Shown here piece by piece: positions 61,397 to 64,000 of a stretch of 64,000 nucleotides of DNA. The position numbers and the translations under genes were made by a program. The notes below the pieces were generated by a model. That model searched no databases. It saw nothing but the letters and a program-made list of their open reading frames with translations, and had not been told where the DNA came from. The DNA is taken from the NCBI GenBank assembly GCA_000231825.2, contig JH720308.1, positions 747,636-811,635 of the forward strand. Direction: 5' to 3'. Source of the DNA: Tetrahymena elliotti 4EA. Lineage: Eukaryota > Ciliophora > Oligohymenophorea > Hymenostomatida > Tetrahymenidae. How positions within the stretch are numbered: the stretch's first letter is position 1; each line of letters begins with the position of its first letter.

Positions 61397-63926
61397 AGTG
61401 ATAAAACTTTATTAATAAAATATTAAAATTAATTCATAGTCTTGTTTTTATTATTTCTGCTAACTGGATATTTGCTTTTATTATGTTAATAATAGAAAGT
61501 ATATCAGACTTTCTCTTTTTTACTTTTTTTTTTAAATATTTGTTTCATTCTACATGAAAAGATTAAGTTAGGATTAAATACATAAGTGTATTTTTAATAA
61601 TTATCTTAATTGAAATTATCTATCTATCTATTACAATTTATTTCTAAAAGTAGAATAAACATTTAAAACAAGGTTGCTTTCTTTTTCTTAGTTCGCAAAA
61701 ACATTTTATTTATTCCATATTGGAATCTTGTTCATAAAATATCAAACTTGTAAATTTAAATTTCTAAAGTTATCTATAAAAGCTAGAGAATGTAAATATC
61801 ATCATTTTCTACAAAAAGTTATTATATCAAAAGTCGTTATTATTGAATTGCTTAATTTAGTCTTTCCATTTTAAAATGTAACAAAGAATATAGAAAGGAA
61901 ATTTTAACTAAATTACAAGTGTATTTTTTTCAATAAATTAAAATATTCATAAATAATATCATTCTTTTATTTGGAATTTTCTTGTAATCCATTTAAAATT
62001 ATCACCATTCTTTTTTGATTTAGAAAACATAAATAATGTGATTAATTAAATATTGATTTTTTTCTCCACTATAACACTAAGTACGCACCAAATTAATTTA
62101 TGTTTTTATTAAAGTAGATTAATTGAAGATTTCTACACTTAATAATTTACTTTTTTAAAATAGAAAAAATGAAAGAATTTCTGTCTATCTATTTATTAAT
62201 TCATACAAAAACAGCTAATTTTAATATTTAAAATAGCTGAACCCATAAATTTATAGTTTTGTTAAATTATTCATATAATTTACTTCAATTCCTTAGTTTA
62301 TTGCTGTCTTGTATGCCCGCGTTAATAATATTGAGATTTTATATGGAATTAGGTTTAGACACAAACAAACGTGAAAAATGTAGTTAACTGTGATATTCAT
62401 CCCAGAGAAAACAAACGCTCACGTTGGTAAGTGAATCAATATCAAATCAAGGGTATATTTGCTCCATTATCAGAGTGATAATAGAGTTAACCAATATATA
62501 AAAATATATATAAATCATAATCAAATATTAAACATAAATAATATATCAAAATAGAAAATGCATCTAAGATCTCACTTAAGATGAATCAATCAATCAATCC
62601 AACTAACAATCTATCTTTCCGCAAACAAAAAGTAAAGAAAAATATATAGAGGGAGGGTTTAGTTTAAAAAGTAAAATTAGGGTTCTAGCAAAACACATAC
62701 AAAAGTACATGTGCATAGGCGCTAACACAATAGGTATATTTCAATACAAATTATATAAATAAATCAATGAACATATATACTCAAATACGCAATACAAAAT
62801 ATAAGACAGTAAATGGTGACAGATTTGCACCAACCCTTTTTCTTAATTCTTAATTTGGTTTATTTTGGTTGTATTTTTGAAAAATAATTCGTATCTTTGC
62901 ATTCTCTTATAAAAGATTTTTTGTTGTAAAAAAGTATAATTAAAAATGATATTTTCTGATAATTTAAATTTATAAAAAACATTAAAGAAAATATTTCTTT
63001 CCTTCATATTTTGCAAAATTTTATTTCAAATGGAATGAATAAAATATTAATATTGATTTCTCAATATTATTCTAAGATACTTTTTATATTTATAACTCTT
63101 AATCGTGGTATTATTAATATTTTTAGAGTAAAGTAAATGGTTACTGTAAAAATGAATAACTCTAACTTAATTTGTTTTTTCATAATATTATTTTGTCCTA
63201 TTAAAAAAACATAATATTTCAAAACTAAATAATTTAGAATATAAATTATTGGAAAACCATTTTTTACAATAGATTATTATTATTTTTAAAAAACAAATAG
63301 ATAGAATTCCTTGAGAATATTTTTAAATGATGTCTCTGTCTTAAAGCTGGATTATAAATTTTTATCTTTATTTTTTGAACTTACATTGAAATAATCCATA
63401 AATTATATGGTTTTACACTTTAGAAATTTTAGAGAAAATATTGAGAAATTTTGGAGAAAAAATAGAACATTTTGTTTTTTATAAAATATAATATTTTGAG
63501 ATTTTTTTAGCAAACTTTCAAAGAAATTTCAAGAGAATCAACATCTTAAATTTCTCTTTCTATATAAACAAAAATACTCATGTTATTGAGGTGATGAAAA
63601 TAATTTTATTCACTTTTAAAACCTCGAAATTCACGAATTTTTCCATAACATTTTGTGAAAATTTTTTATAAACATCTTACATTTGCAAATTAAAAAATTA
63701 ACAAGTGTTTACAAATAATAAATTTTAAAGAACTATAAGGAAGTTAATGAGATTGTTAAAAAAATTTTTAATTTAAGATTTTCAGTAAGAAAGAATGTGG
63801 GAGAAAGAAGATCATATAATGATTGTATCTTAGCTTAAAAGTGCCGATTAAATTATTGATAATAAATATTTTGAAAATAAAATAAAATAATTGAAAACAA
63901 AATAGTTAAATAAAAAGAAAATAAAA
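61397..63926. other. Intergenic, 2.5 kb, with a compositionally odd patch at 62300-62830
   Basis: No protein gene is recognised. The patch from about 62300 to 62830 is visibly less AT-rich and less homopolymeric than its surroundings, with words such as CCCGCGTT and GGCGCTAAC. It contains imperfect inverted arms CAAACGTGA (62366-62374) and TCACGTTG (62419-62426). It is not open in any frame for a useful length and does not fold by eye into a tRNA. Confidence 0.45.
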
Positions 63927-64000
63927 ATGTCATAAACTCTTCCATCAACAATAAAAGCTATTGGATTAACTGACCCAAAAGGAAATCTCAAATTAATTGA
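63927..64000 (+). CDS. 5' end of another MDR reductase paralogue (cut by the window edge)
   Basis: ATG 63927 begins MSQTLPSTIKAIGLTDPKGN, which aligns with the start of the intact reductase at 57265 (MQQTIPSLVSAVGLNSPQGE), so this is a further member of the local reductase cluster. Only 24 complete codons are inside the window; integrity cannot be judged. Confidence 0.85.

Noticed and set aside
1..64000. tRNA, rRNA, CRISPR arrays, telomere repeats or transposon ends
   Set aside because: I looked for T-arm-like words, rRNA-like GC-rich blocks, regular spacer-repeat arrays, GGGGTT runs and paired terminal repeats and found none that held up.

Overview
The window reads as somatic (macronuclear-type) chromosome of an oligohymenophorean ciliate, most likely Tetrahymena or a close relative. 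Direct evidence: the sequence is extremely AT-rich; every recognisable protein is open only if TAA and TAG are read as glutamine and TGA is the sole stop; genes are cut by many short GT..AG introns, mostly 50-70 nt, with even AT-richer interiors. The genus is inferred; no rRNA or other marker is present. Standard-code ORFs are useless here, so all gene models below were re-read with the ciliate code on both strands.

Layout. 1-6.2 kb: no gene seen. 6.2-12.1 kb, plus strand: an unrecognised 377-residue protein, a PNKP-type DNA-end-repair enzyme, an ATP-cone/2-phosphoglycerate-kinase-like protein and a small-TIM chaperone. 12.4-38.2 kb, almost all minus strand: PIG-V mannosyltransferase, a SAPS phosphatase-regulatory subunit, a damaged SLC22-like transporter, KRI1 (carrying a ZZ zinc finger), a PIH1 co-chaperone, UTP7/WDR46, LSM8, a 127-residue unknown, and a membrane-anchored pepsin-like protease. 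36.8-47.1 kb: three intronless paralogues (458, 404 and 429 aa) of a family I do not recognise, around a gene-poor stretch that may hold a decayed gene. 49.3-51.1 kb: a Q/N/S-rich protein. 51.8-55.4 kb: CFAP221, a ciliary central-apparatus protein. 57.3-64 kb: a medium-chain dehydrogenase/reductase cluster (one intact, one internally deleted, one starting at the window edge) with a small dual-specificity phosphatase between.

Functional themes are ordinary housekeeping: ribosome biogenesis (KRI1, UTP7), RNA processing (LSM8), GPI anchors (PIG-V), DNA repair (PNKP), mitochondrial import (small TIM), cilia (CFAP221, PIH1). There is no sign of operons; neighbours share no clear pathway. The best candidates for something undescribed are the three-paralogue family, the zinc finger inside KRI1, and the archaeal-style ATP-cone/kinase fusion. 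Gene ends and exon junctions were found by eye; those that kept frame through every exon are stated firmly, the unresolved ones are flagged.
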